Shown: positions 1 through 7,080, numbered from the stretch's first letter. The stretch: 13,080 nucleotides of DNA from Candidatus Solibacter sp. (GCA_017883345.1 JADGNT010000046.1:1-13080), one strand, 5' to 3'. Notes: generated from the letters alone by a model not told the origin. Made by a program: numbers and translations.

Positions 1-516
1 GCGGCCGGCTGCGCGGTCCTGGGCGCGAGTGTCGCCGTTGATGGCGCCGTTGATCGCGCCGGCGATGGCGCCCCCGATTCCGGAGTTGTTGCCGCCGCGG
101 GCGGGGCCGGGGTTGTTACCGCCGCCCCAAATGAGGTCGAAGGTATAGCCTTCGGAGCCGCTATCGGGATCTTCAATGTGGACGACGGCCATTCCTCCGT
201 TGCGCGGATCGCGGAGCAGTTGCTGGCGGCCGCGGCCATCGACGCCGGCAAATCGGAAATCGGCCGGGTTGGCGGGGAGGGATGCGCTGCACTCGAAGCG
301 GCGCCACTCCGCCGGGCGGCCCGAAATATTCCTGATTGTTCCCTGGTCGCCGCGGATTTCGACATCAGCGGCCCCATCGACCACCACTTCTATGGTGCAC
401 TTGCCGCGATCGCCGCTGCCACCGGCGACCATGGTGGCGCGGCGTTGGTACTGTTGCGCACCTGCCAGCGACGCCACGACGAAGACTGCTGCGAATACGG
501 TGAGTAAACGATACAT
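1..516 (-). CDS. Secreted hypothetical protein, Gly/Asn-rich tail (3' end outside window)
   Basis: The minus-strand frame starts with ATG at 516 and stays open to the window edge (172 codons seen), so the C-terminus is missing. A GGGAG ribosome-binding site lies about 8 nt before the ATG. Residues 1-20 (MYRLLTVFAAVFVVASLAGA) form a classic Sec signal peptide with a likely cut before QQ, so the product is exported. The mature part has two cysteines about 40 residues apart (GKCTIEV and FECSAS), a likely disulfide. It then has an acidic HIEDPDSGSEGYTFDLIWGG segment, followed by a low-complexity Gly/Asn/Ala stretch with NGAIAGAINGAIN-type repeats. I recognise the style as an acidobacterial secreted protein but know no function. 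The gene ends 131 bp from the neighbouring glycosyltransferase gene, with a palindromic repeat between them, and is probably not part of that operon. Confidence 0.8.
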   Translation of the reverse strand, partial: MYRLLTVFAAVFVVASLAGAQQYQRRATMVAGGSGDRGKCTIEVVVDGAADVEIRGDQGTIRNISGRPAEWRRFECSASLPANPADFRFAGVDGRGRQQLLRDPRNGGMAVVHIEDPDSGSEGYTFDLIWGGGNNPGPARGGNNSGIGGAIAGAINGAINGDTRAQDRAAGR

Positions 517-607
517 AGATCTGGCTCCCAGAGACGATAGGAGCAACTGGAGGGCCACAGCCGGTGAGCCCGGGGGAAGACCGGGGACAACTGCGCCGGA
601 AAAACCC

Positions 608-661
608 GGGGACAGACAACGAATTTTCGGCAAACTGCGCCGGAAATTCATGTCTGTCCCC
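608..661. repeat. 54-bp palindromic REP-like repeat, copy 1
   Basis: The sequence begins GGGGACAGAC and ends GTCTGTCCCC. The inner arms (GAATTTtCGGC and GCCGGAAATTC) also pair around an AAACTGC loop, so the unit can fold into one long hairpin. It matches 12751-12804 at 51 of 54 positions by eye. It overlaps the last codons and the stop of the GT4 gene. Such units resemble REP sequences mobilised by RAYT transposases, but no RAYT gene is present here, so that link is inference. Confidence 0.85.
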
Positions 662-1751
662 AAGCGCCGCGGAGAGCGTCGAGCACTCCTTGCGCGGTGG
701 TGCGCCAGGAAAACTGTGCCGCGCGGAGCGGACCGGCGGCGGCGAGCCTTTCGCGAAGTTCGCCATCCGTGACCAGGCGATGCATCGCTCTGGCGATGGC
801 GGAAGGGTCGCGCGGATCGAATTTCAGGGCGGCGCCGGCGGCGATGCTGTTCATCGGCTCGATCTGGGAGCAGCCGGTGGGCACGCCGGCGGCGAGCGCC
901 TCCAGAACCGGCAATCCGAAGCCCTCGAACAGGCTCGGGTAGAGAAACGCCGAAGCGCGCGCGTAGAGATCGTACAACTGTTCGCGCGGAATCCAACCGG
1001 GGAAATCCACGCGATCCGCCAACTGAAGGCGATCGCGCAGGGCATGCAGTTCCGCCGAGAAGAACCCGTGGATGCCGCTGACCACGAGGCGGTACTCCGG
1101 ATGCCGTTCGCGGAAGGCGGCGAAGGCGCGCAGCAGGCCATCCAGATTCTTGTGCGGGTGCAGGGTCGAGACAGCGAGTAGGAACGGCTCGGGGCGGCGG
1201 CAGGCGGCCAGCTCGAAGAAGTGTGGATCGACGCCCGAGGGCACGGTACGGATCTTGTCGGGCGGCAGGCGGTACCAGCGGCGCAGGTCGTCCGCCGTGG
1301 CGCCGGAGACGGCCACGATCCGGCGTGAGACCGTGACGCTCCAGAACAGAAAGAAATTCCAGAACGGCAGATCGAACCAGCGGAAGTATTCGGGGTGCCG
1401 CTTGTGCTGCAGGTCGTGAAACACCGTGACCTGCGGACAGCCGCAAAGGATGGGCGCGGTGAAGCCGGGGTTGAAGAGCACGTCGAGCCGGTGGCGGGCG
1501 GCGGCCAGGGGCAGCACGGTTTGCTCCCAGAGGAGGCGCGCCGGACGGTTGACGGCACGTACGGCTTGCGGCACGCGGGTGAAGTTGGCCTGCGCGGGGA
1601 CCAAGTCGGGGCCGGTTTCGCGATTGGTGAAGACGAAGTAGTGGTTGTCGTGGTCGATTTCAGCCAGTGCGGTCAATAGCGACCGCAAGTAGATTTCGGT
1701 GCCGCCGACACCGCCCGGAATCAGGTAGAGCGCGTTCACCCCGATGCGCAT
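648..1751 (-). CDS. GT4-family glycosyltransferase
   Basis: A 367-residue protein of the GT-B fold, GT4 family, which transfers a sugar from a nucleotide-sugar donor to a growing glycan in the cytoplasm. The N-terminal domain opens MRIGVNALYLIPGGVGGTEI, the glycine-rich acceptor-side loop. A linker of the AVSG...(D)DLRRWY...PSGVD type sits near residues 147-175, and the donor-domain strand LLAVSTLHPHKNLDGLL is at 191-207. The EX7E motif is present as E276 and E284 in SLFEGFGLPVLEALAAGVP. The usual 'SSLPEV' segment after it is altered to QIEPMNSI. The ATG at 1751 lies 2 nt past the stop of the upstream gene and lacks a clear Shine-Dalgarno sequence, suggesting translational coupling. The last residues (WGQT) and the TGA stop are supplied by the palindromic repeat, so the original C-terminus may have been replaced. 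The exact sugar is unknown. Confidence 0.9.
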   Translation of the reverse strand: MRIGVNALYLIPGGVGGTEIYLRSLLTALAEIDHDNHYFVFTNRETGPDLVPAQANFTRVPQAVRAVNRPARLLWEQTVLPLAAARHRLDVLFNPGFTAPILCGCPQVTVFHDLQHKRHPEYFRWFDLPFWNFFLFWSVTVSRRIVAVSGATADDLRRWYRLPPDKIRTVPSGVDPHFFELAACRRPEPFLLAVSTLHPHKNLDGLLRAFAAFRERHPEYRLVVSGIHGFFSAELHALRDRLQLADRVDFPGWIPREQLYDLYARASAFLYPSLFEGFGLPVLEALAAGVPTGCSQIEPMNSIAAGAALKFDPRDPSAIARAMHRLVTDGELRERLAAAGPLRAAQFSWRTTAQGVLDALRGAWGQT

Positions 1752-1753
1752 GT

Positions 1754-3490
1754 TCAGCGGCCGCTCAGGCGCTGTTGGGCCTGGGCGAGCCCCTCTCGCG
1801 CGGGCGCAAGCGAGGAGTCGAGCGCCAGCGCGTGCTGGAATTCGGCGACGGCGGCGGCGGGCTGGTTGGTCGCCAGGTACACCTGTCCCTTGTACATATA
1901 GGCGATGGCGAGGTTGGCGTCGAGCCTCTCGGCGGTATCGAAAGCTTGCATCGCCTCCTTCCATTCGGAACGTTTCGCGTGGATATAGCCGATCTGCGTG
2001 TAGATGTGCGCCGAGGGATCGATGGCGGCGGCCTGGTGGAACTTCTCCAGCGCCTTTTCGGGCTGGTTTAAACCATCGTAGGCGAGTCCCCAATCAAGCA
2101 GCAGGTCGGCGGTGGGCGGCTTCAGTTCGGCAGTTTTCTGGAATTCGGCGACGGCGATATCGAAGCGGCCCTGGTCGAAGTAGGCGAAGGCGAGTTGGAA
2201 GCGGGCGCGGACCTTGTTGGGCGATTTGAGGGCGGTATCCTGCCAGAGGCTGAGCGGACTGCTCCACACTTCCGCGCGGGCGTGGGTGGCAAGGGCAGCC
2301 GCCACCATCAAGACCGCGGCGCCCATGGCCAGCACCTTGGGCTCGACCTTCAGCCGGCGGAGCAGGTCGATCGAGATCAGGATCAGGCCGAGCATCGGCA
2401 GGTACATGCGGCGGTCGGCGATGGGGTCTTTGATGGGCAGGATGCTCGAAGTGGGGGAGAGCAGCACCAGGAAGACGAAGTAGCCGTAGCCGGCCAGGGG
2501 AAAGCCGCGGCGGTACCGCCAGGCGGCCGCGGCCAGCACAAGCAATCCGGCGAGGCCGAAGATCGCGCCGTGCTCAAAGATGCTGTGCGAGATGGGGAAA
2601 TCCCAATCCACATTGAGATTGACCGGCAACAGGAAGTTGAACAGATAGGCGAAGATAGCGCGGAACTGGGTGAACAGGTATTGATACCAGGTGAAGTCCT
2701 TCATGGCGAAGCCGGCGCTGCCGCCGGTACCCGCGCCGACGATTAGCCTCCAGAAGAGCGCAACGCCGCCGGCGGCCCCCAGCGCCAGAACGACGTAAAG
2801 CTTCCAGTTGGCGCGCAGGCTGCGCAGAGGGAATTCCGGGTTCCACCAGAAATCGGTTAAGACAAATAGCGCGGGCAGGACCACCGCCTGTTCCTTGCTG
2901 AGCAAGGCGGCTCCGAAGAGGAGTACCACCGAGAGGACGCCGGACCAGGAAATGGCCGGAGTGCGCCGGTAAAGAAAGGCGGCAAAGGAGGCGCTGGCAA
3001 ACATTCCGCAGAGGGCATCCGAACGGCCGGAGATATAGGCGACGCTCTCGGTCTGCAACGGGTGCAGCAGAAACAACACCGCACCGAAGGCCGCCCACGG
3101 GGTGCGGCTCGATTCCTGGACTCCGGCCCACTCGAGGAGGCGTCGAATCACCAGGAAAACGAAGATGCCGGCCAGCGCGTGGATCAGGATATTGAAGAGG
3201 TGATACGAGGATGTATCCTCCAGGGAGATCCGGGAATTGACCCAATAACTGAACATCAAAACCGGGCGCACCGGGCCGATCCACCAAGCGAGCGATTGCG
3301 ACGCGGTGGGCATCGCATAATGCTGGCTGTTGTCGTCGAACAGAAACGCCGTGTGCATGGCCGGGCCGTAGGCCCAGAAGAGCCCGGCCAGCGTCGCCAG
3401 AGCGGCGCCGTACCACGACCCGGTACGCGTGAACCAGGGACGCGTGGCGGGGGCCTCCGCCCGCGCGGATTTAGACTTCCTGGCTTTCAT
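1754..3490 (-). CDS. TMTC/PMT-like GT-C membrane glycosyltransferase with C-terminal TPRs
   Basis: A 578-residue polytopic membrane protein. After a basic N-tail it has a first membrane segment (about 27-45). The loop motif FLFDD (50-53, the acidic pair expected of GT-C catalytic sites), GPVRPVLMFSYWVN (72-85) and HPLQTESVAYISGRSD (143-158) are hallmarks of TMTC/YkoS-like O-mannosyltransferase relatives. Many further hydrophobic segments follow to about residue 400. The last 150 residues hold about four TPR units (e.g. FQLAFAYFDQGRFDIAVAEF, AYMYKGQVYLATNQPAAAVAEF), probably on the extracytoplasmic side for substrate binding. Family knowledge suggests transfer from a polyprenyl-phosphate sugar to protein, consistent with the DPM-like gene two positions upstream. 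The ATG at 3490 lies 20 nt inside the preceding DUF2304 gene. The precise acceptor is unknown. Confidence 0.88.
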   Translation of the reverse strand: MKARKSKSARAEAPATRPWFTRTGSWYGAALATLAGLFWAYGPAMHTAFLFDDNSQHYAMPTASQSLAWWIGPVRPVLMFSYWVNSRISLEDTSSYHLFNILIHALAGIFVFLVIRRLLEWAGVQESSRTPWAAFGAVLFLLHPLQTESVAYISGRSDALCGMFASASFAAFLYRRTPAISWSGVLSVVLLFGAALLSKEQAVVLPALFVLTDFWWNPEFPLRSLRANWKLYVVLALGAAGGVALFWRLIVGAGTGGSAGFAMKDFTWYQYLFTQFRAIFAYLFNFLLPVNLNVDWDFPISHSIFEHGAIFGLAGLLVLAAAAWRYRRGFPLAGYGYFVFLVLLSPTSSILPIKDPIADRRMYLPMLGLILISIDLLRRLKVEPKVLAMGAAVLMVAAALATHARAEVWSSPLSLWQDTALKSPNKVRARFQLAFAYFDQGRFDIAVAEFQKTAELKPPTADLLLDWGLAYDGLNQPEKALEKFHQAAAIDPSAHIYTQIGYIHAKRSEWKEAMQAFDTAERLDANLAIAYMYKGQVYLATNQPAAAVAEFQHALALDSSLAPAREGLAQAQQRLSGR

Positions 3491-3833
3491 GATTCCTGAG
3501 GTTTTGAAGGTGATATTCGAGGATGGCCACGCGTTGCGCGAGGGCGATATTGTTATCGCGCAGGTGCGAAACGATGACCGAGAAGCGGAAGAACATGATC
3601 AGAAAGACGCCGCCGGCGAGCAGGAAAAGCGTCAGCGGGGAATCCGGCAATCCGATCAGGTTGCGCACCGCGTTGAGCAGCAGGTGCGCGCGGGAGAGAA
3701 TCAGCATGGCGGCGGCGGCCAGCAGCCAGCTCACCGAATACTCCACCCGAATGTGCGCCCGGCGCACGCTGACCAAGACCATGACGAGCAGGATGACGCT
3801 CAAACCGGTGGTGACGTTCAAGAGGCGGTCCAT
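3471..3833 (-). CDS. DUF2304 small membrane protein
   Basis: A 120-residue protein with three hydrophobic helices: about 5-22 (VTTGLSVILLVMVLVSV), 33-50 and 66-86 (LTLFLLAGGVFLIMFFRF). A C-terminal predicted coiled coil follows (SHLRDNNIALAQRVAILEYHLQNL). This pattern, RRxxIRVEYSVSWLL after helix 1, and the position next to a DPM-like GT2 are typical of DUF2304 proteins, which accompany polyprenyl-phosphate sugar synthases and probably help anchor or regulate them (inference). The ATG at 3833 directly abuts the TAG of the upstream gene (3834-3836). Its 3' end overlaps the TMTC-like gene by 20 nt. No enzymatic motif is visible. Confidence 0.85.
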   Translation of the reverse strand: MDRLLNVTTGLSVILLVMVLVSVRRAHIRVEYSVSWLLAAAAMLILSRAHLLLNAVRNLIGLPDSPLTLFLLAGGVFLIMFFRFSVIVSHLRDNNIALAQRVAILEYHLQNLRNHESQEV

Positions 3834-4589
3834 CTATCCTCCAGCGCCGCGCTCGCGCTGCGCGCGGTGATAACGGCGATCGAATTTCAGTACGTTCACA
3901 AAAACTCCGAGAAGCACGTGCAAGACGTAGTAGAGAGATCTGAGAGCGGTGATAGTCGAGCGGCCGGTGGTGCGAGGCCGCATCTTGCAGGGCACCTCTT
4001 CGAAACGGAAGCGGCGCCGCTGCAAGACCACGAGGGCTTCAATCTCGGGGTATTCCAGCGGGAAACTCTGGCGGAACACGTCCAGCGCACGCCGGTTGAC
4101 GCCCACGAAACCGGAGGTGGGATCGTGCACCTCCTTGCCCAGGACCGGCCGCAGCACCAGGCGAAAAAAGCGGATCCCGAGCGCGCGGACGGCGCCCGTC
4201 CGCGAACCGTTGTCGGCGACGAAGCGCGAGCCGATCACCATTTCGCAGCCGGTAGTCTTGAGCTTCTCGTAGACGCGGGGAATATCGCTGGCGTCGTGCT
4301 GCCCATCGCCATCCACCCGGATCACGTATTGGAACCCGAGTTCGTAGGCCAGTTTGTACCCGGCCTGCACGCAGCCGCCGAGTCCGAGATGGTGGGGCAT
4401 GGGCAACACTTCGGCGCCGGCCTGACGCGCCACCGCAATGGTGCTGTCCGCCGAGCAATCGTCGATCACCAGCACCGGAACTCCGGGAACGTGTTGGTGG
4501 ATTTCAGAGACCACGCCGCCGATCGCGGCCTCCTCGTTGAGGGCGGGCACGATGACCAGCAGGGAGTCGTGTGTGTTGGGGGGGATCAC
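3834..4589 (-). CDS. DPM-like GT2 glycosyltransferase (polyprenyl-phosphate sugar synthase)
   Basis: A 251-residue GT2 (GT-A fold) enzyme. Visible motifs are VIVPALNEE (12-20), VLVIDDCSADST (39-50, nucleotide binding) and RVDGDGQHD (91-99, the metal-binding DxD-type motif of dolichol/polyprenyl-phosphate mannose synthases). DPTSGFVGVNRRAL (156-169) follows, then an RTTGRSTI segment near 206-213. The C-terminus has one hydrophobic stretch (SLYYVLHVLLGVFVNVL) that could be membrane-associated. By family it would move a sugar from GDP- or UDP-sugar to a polyprenyl phosphate on the cytoplasmic face. The start is taken as GTG at 4589 because GTG and the TGA of the preceding gene share GTGA, a classic 4-nt coupling overlap; longer upstream frames have no family similarity. 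The sugar identity is not determinable. Confidence 0.9.
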   Translation of the reverse strand: MIPPNTHDSLLVIVPALNEEAAIGGVVSEIHQHVPGVPVLVIDDCSADSTIAVARQAGAEVLPMPHHLGLGGCVQAGYKLAYELGFQYVIRVDGDGQHDASDIPRVYEKLKTTGCEMVIGSRFVADNGSRTGAVRALGIRFFRLVLRPVLGKEVHDPTSGFVGVNRRALDVFRQSFPLEYPEIEALVVLQRRRFRFEEVPCKMRPRTTGRSTITALRSLYYVLHVLLGVFVNVLKFDRRYHRAQRERGAGG

Positions 4590-5596
4590 AGCGCGGCCAT
4601 CCTTCGGGCGCTGATGGCGTGACTGCGCAGCAACTGCCGGAAGACGGCGGGGGTGATGCGGGCGCGCGCGCGAATCTCTCGCCGCTGGCGCCACAGGCGC
4701 CCCAGATTGCCGAGCAGGGCGGCGTGGGCGCGGACGACGTACCAGAGCATCCGGGGCCCGGCGTTGCCCTCGGCGCGGAATCGCGCGGCGCTTCCCTGGC
4801 CCTGGAAAATGTACCAGGCGTGCCACAAATATCGCGCCAGGGCGACGAACGGGGCGGCCGGCAGCATACGCCCCGGAAAGTTCTTGACCAGTACGAACAG
4901 GCGGTTGCGTTCCACGTAGTAAGCCTTGAGCGGCGAGGCGTGGCCGGCGGAATGCGAGTAATGGTGCTCCACCACGGCCTGGGGGACATACAGACACTTC
5001 CAACCGGCCCAGCGGGCGCGCAAGCCGAGATCGGTATCTTCACAGTAGAGAAAGAAACTGTCGTCGAAGCCGCCGACGTCTTCCAGCATAGTGCGCCGGT
5101 AGAGAGCCGACGAGCCGCTGGCCAACAGGACTTCTTCCAGCACCGGAAAATCCTCGGGGAGCCGCCCGTGGCCGCGCTGCTTGCTGCTGCCGTCGCGCGC
5201 CACCAGCATGCCGGCGGAATCCAGGCGGGGCTCACCGAAAAGGCGCACCTGGGAAGCGCACATGCCGGCGTCGGGGCGGGCCACGAGTGCGGAGACGAGC
5301 GCTGCCAGCCAGTCCGGATGGGCCACGGCATCGTCGTTGAGCGTAGCCACATAGGGAGAATTGGAGGCGCGAACCCCCTGGTTGATGGCCGTGCCGAAGC
5401 CTGCGTTGCGCGTATTCTCAATCACGCGCGCGCCCGGCGCCGTGCCATTGCGGCGTACCAGGCCGTGGCCGCTATTGTCGACGATCACCACTTCGAGATC
5501 TGGCCTCGTCTGCCGGGAGAGGGATTGCACGCACTCCAGAAGCCTCGAATCCGCAGCGAGGGTGGGGATTACCACCGTTACGAGGAAGTCAGGCAA
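4586..5596 (-). CDS. GT2-family glycosyltransferase (rhamnosyltransferase-like)
   Basis: A 336-residue GT2 enzyme of the WcaE/RfbN-like type. Motifs are VTVVIPTLAADSRLLECVQSL (6-26), EVVIVDNSG (35-43), NAGFGTAINQGV (64-75) and the DxD-equivalent LNDDA (86-90). The acceptor-site FFLYCEDTDLGLRARWAGW follows (181-199, catalytic ED), then a VEHHYSHSAG loop. The C-terminal third is basic and partly hydrophobic, probably membrane-peripheral. The start codon is TTG at 5596 (TTG CCT GAC), which puts the conserved VVIPT strand at the normal distance. The Shine-Dalgarno sequence is weak (GGGGTAG about 10 nt upstream). It is the first gene of the five-gene operon. Its start overlaps by 8 nt the stop of the gene interrupted by the mobile element, so its original upstream transcription may be disturbed. 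Donor and acceptor are unknown. Confidence 0.9.
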   Translation of the reverse strand: MPDFLVTVVIPTLAADSRLLECVQSLSRQTRPDLEVVIVDNSGHGLVRRNGTAPGARVIENTRNAGFGTAINQGVRASNSPYVATLNDDAVAHPDWLAALVSALVARPDAGMCASQVRLFGEPRLDSAGMLVARDGSSKQRGHGRLPEDFPVLEEVLLASGSSALYRRTMLEDVGGFDDSFFLYCEDTDLGLRARWAGWKCLYVPQAVVEHHYSHSAGHASPLKAYYVERNRLFVLVKNFPGRMLPAAPFVALARYLWHAWYIFQGQGSAARFRAEGNAGPRMLWYVVRAHAALLGNLGRLWRQRREIRARARITPAVFRQLLRSHAISARRMAAL

Positions 5597-5745
5597 TTCT
5601 TGATTCTACCCCGCGGAGGCGGCTGGGGGTGGCGAGGTTCGGTTTATGGATGCTCGACATGGAAGTGGGGGCACTGTGGGGGCCGGGGCTCGGCGCAGCG
5701 GGCGCCGGCTGGGGTGGGGCGGCAACGGGAGGTGCAAGAACGAAG
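5589..5745 (-). pseudogene. C-terminal fragment of gene interrupted by the mobile element
   Basis: Reading on the minus strand from the element edge, the frame FVLAPPVAAPPQPAPAAPSPG...VESRIA ends in TGA at 5589-5591. It is Pro/Ala-rich. In one reading frame it continues the fragment at 9283-9545 once the element and one 8-bp target copy are removed: 263 + 157 = 420 nt, an exact multiple of three, and the junction reads ...TISPQVG|FVLAPP... . The stop overlaps the TTG start of the glycosyltransferase operon by 8 nt. This fragment has no start of its own. A hybrid reading from inside the element's repeat is possible but is probably not functional. Confidence 0.75.
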
Positions 5746-5753
5746 CCAATTTG
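5746..5753. repeat. Target-site duplication, left copy
   Basis: CCAATTTG immediately outside the left inverted repeat. The right copy at 9283-9290 is CCAACTTG (7 of 8 match). An 8-bp duplication is the size known for the IS1595 family. Confidence 0.75.
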
Positions 5754-5777
5754 GGCAATTATATAGTTGACTAAGCG
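5754..5777 (+). repeat. Left terminal inverted repeat
   Basis: Begins GGCAATTATATAG and ends TTGACTAAGCG. It differs from the reverse complement of 9259-9282 only at repeat positions 10 and 13. It contains the -35 box of the inward promoter, and on the minus strand a TATAAT (5758-5763) facing out towards the glycosyltransferase operon. Confidence 0.9.
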
Positions 5778-5796
5778 AACCAAGTCGGGCTATGCT
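5767..5796 (+). promoter_or_regulatory. Inward promoter built into left inverted repeat
   Basis: TTGACT (5767-5772), an 18-nt spacer, then TATGCT (5791-5796). The -35 lies in the terminal repeat and the -10 just inside the element. The predicted transcript start, about 7-10 nt after the -10, falls on or next to the GTG at 5806, so the mRNA would be leaderless or nearly so. Confidence 0.65.
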
Positions 5797-5805
5797 AGCA
5801 GCGGC

Positions 5806-6168
5806 GTGACAGGCCAGCCTGGGAAAAATCGATACATTGAGGGCTTTCTGGCCGGGCAGGTGGTCGCCTACTGCGAGCGGGTAAACACGGGCTCCAGCCT
5901 GGCAGCTCAACTGGCCTGCTCAAAAATATATGCGGACAAGCTGGTCCGCCTCATCGCACAGGAGGGCTACAAATCACTCGTCCGACCATATAAGCCCGAC
6001 CGGGTCGCCCTCTGGATCTATCGCGATAAATTAGTAAAACGTCTTATTGACCAAGCGCGGTCCGGTCCCGAATCACCATCGGAACGGGATATGTGGAGCA
6101 CTGGGAAACTCTTCGGATACGCGGACCGCGAAGTGGTCAACTTTATTAAGCGCTCTCGGGCTACGTGA
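5806..6168 (+). CDS. Cargo protein of unknown family
   Basis: A 120-residue protein with no recognised domain. It starts GTG ACA GGC CAG. It is rich in charged residues, with a helical appearance: FLAGQVVAYCERVNTG, LAAQLACSKIYADKLVRLIAQEGY and a C-terminal DMWSTGKLFGYADREVVNFIKR segment. There are no membrane segments or signal peptide. I chose GTG 5806 rather than the in-frame TTG at 5767 because that TTG is the first half of the -35 box and lies in the terminal repeat. The gene is the only plus-strand cargo gene and reads inward from the left end. Its last 8 nt overlap the 3' end of the convergent YjzC-like gene. A small helical regulatory or DNA-binding protein is possible but unsupported. 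Confidence 0.65.
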   Translation: MTGQPGKNRYIEGFLAGQVVAYCERVNTGSSLAAQLACSKIYADKLVRLIAQEGYKSLVRPYKPDRVALWIYRDKLVKRLIDQARSGPESPSERDMWSTGKLFGYADREVVNFIKRSRAT

Positions 6169-6343
6169 GTTTCTCTTGCAGAATCCAGTCTGCACCAGTG
6201 TTCGGACACGTCGCTTTTTTTGCGCATGGAGCCAATTTGTCGCCCTTGTTGAAAATCTCCGTATTCAAGCAAGCAGACTGCTTATAGCGGCCCGTCTCGT
6301 TCGAGATGGTCCCCACGTGGAATTTATCACCTACATTTGCCAT
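6161..6343 (-). CDS. YjzC-like small protein
   Basis: A 60-residue protein starting MANVGDKFHVGTISNETGRYK and containing FNKGDKLAPC...CPNTGADWILQEKL. The pattern of G-x-K/Y-x-x-G near the start, a middle 'sG.Y' turn, then PPC/APC, a second cysteine and a W-x-L end resembles the YjzC-like family of tiny proteins of unknown function. Three cysteines (two in the C-terminal half, separated by six residues) could bind a metal. The ATG at 6343 has only a weak GAAGAAA upstream; an in-frame extension to 6442 exists but has no family similarity. It converges with the plus-strand cargo gene and overlaps it by 8 nt. It lies 117 bp after the small basic gene and may or may not share its transcript. Confidence 0.6.
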   Translation of the reverse strand: MANVGDKFHVGTISNETGRYKQSACLNTEIFNKGDKLAPCAKKATCPNTGADWILQEKLT

Positions 6344-6428
6344 TTTGATGGTTTCTTCGCCATAAATGATACATCCTATTTTGACCGTGCGCTCGCACGG
6401 CACATCGCAGGCGGGTGTCAAGAGGAAC

Positions 6429-6452
6429 CTGCTGGGTCTCAAAGACCCACAG
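6429..6452 (-). other. Hairpin after small basic gene, possible weak terminator
   Basis: TGGGTCT-CAA-AGACCCA (6433-6449) is a perfect 7-bp stem, extended by CTG/CAG with one bulged base. It starts 9 nt after the stop of the minus-strand small basic gene. No T-run follows on the minus strand, so a true intrinsic terminator is doubtful; it may stabilise an mRNA end. Confidence 0.4.
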
Positions 6453-6460
6453 GCCTACAA

Positions 6461-6652
6461 TCAGGAGGCCTTCTTCGCCCGCTTCCTTGCCCGCGCGCGC
6501 TTGATCCTAGCCTCTTCCTTCAGAAGCGCGACTTTTGGAACGGTCAGCGAAGCGCGGAACGCGCGGTCGAAGTTCTCAAATTGGTTCTGGCCTTCGCAGC
6601 GCGCCGAAAGTTCGGAAACTGTTTTTGCCTGAAGGTCTGGATCGGTCTTCAT
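6461..6652 (-). CDS. Small basic protein coupled to PIN gene
   Basis: A 63-residue protein, MKTDPDLQAKTVSELSARCEGQNQFENFDRAF..., ending in a strongly basic KEEARIKRARARKRAKKAS tail that could touch nucleic acid. The ATG at 6652 shares ATGA with the stop of the PIN gene (4-nt overlap), a strong sign of coupled translation. This is why it is chosen over the longer frame starting at 6682. No known domain is recognised. Being tied to a PIN gene, it might act as an accessory or part of the antitoxin function, but that is inference. Confidence 0.7.
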   Translation of the reverse strand: MKTDPDLQAKTVSELSARCEGQNQFENFDRAFRASLTVPKVALLKEEARIKRARARKRAKKAS

Positions 6653-7080
6653 TGCGCGGGCTTCTCCTCGGGCCTGATGCATGTGACCCTGATGAGGTCG
6701 GTGCGGTGCATGGGCTTGCTTGCCTTCTCCGTTGTAATAAACTCCTCTGCGCCTGCAAATACCGCACAGGCGATGTGAAGGGCGTCTATGCCGCTTATGC
6801 CCGTCTTGCAGCCCTCGGCCATAGCTTCCCTGATGAGGCTTTCACTTGTTGGAATGCAGCGGATGTTCGCCCGGAAGAAGGTTTCATAGAAGTCAAGCTC
6901 GGAATGATTTGCGTGGAACGTCGCTTTAGGTATTATCTCCAACCGAATATAGTCACTAGTCACGTACTCACGCAGTGGGTCGCTAATGAACCGAAGAGCC
7001 ACTTCTGCGTTTCTGGAAGCGCCTTGAGCGGCCCATATCAGTACACCCGAGTCTACGTATGTGCGAAGCAACGACAACAT
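6649..7080 (-). CDS. PIN-domain protein, VapC-like ribonuclease candidate
   Basis: A 143-residue single-domain PIN protein. Conserved acidic residues visible are D10 in TYVDSGVLIWAA, E48 in SDYIRLEIIPKA and D99 in SGIDALHIACAVFAGAEEFITTEK. E118 in TTEK stands where family members usually have D (TTD). PIN toxins are Mg-dependent RNases that cut tRNA, rRNA or mRNA in the cytoplasm and are held inactive by a partner encoded next to them. The ATG at 7080 overlaps the TGA of the upstream antitoxin-like gene by one nucleotide, and its own stop overlaps the next gene by 4 nt. All core positions are filled, so it is probably active, although toxicity is not proven. It has no signal peptide or membrane segment. 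Confidence 0.82.
   Translation of the reverse strand: MLSLLRTYVDSGVLIWAAQGASRNAEVALRFISDPLREYVTSDYIRLEIIPKATFHANHSELDFYETFFRANIRCIPTSESLIREAMAEGCKTGISGIDALHIACAVFAGAEEFITTEKASKPMHRTDLIRVTCIRPEEKPAQ

Noticed and set aside
3429..5770. Two long plus-strand reading frames (about 400 codons each, 3429-4622 and 4571-5770)
   Set aside because: They lie opposite recognisable glycosyltransferase genes, have Gly/Ala/Arg/His-rich composition without motifs, and are a normal result of high GC in codon third positions.
5767..5805. TTG at 5767 as start of the plus-strand cargo gene
   Set aside because: This TTG is part of the TTGACT -35 box in the terminal inverted repeat, and a -10 lies downstream at 5791. 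A transcript from that promoter would not include it, so GTG 5806 is preferred.
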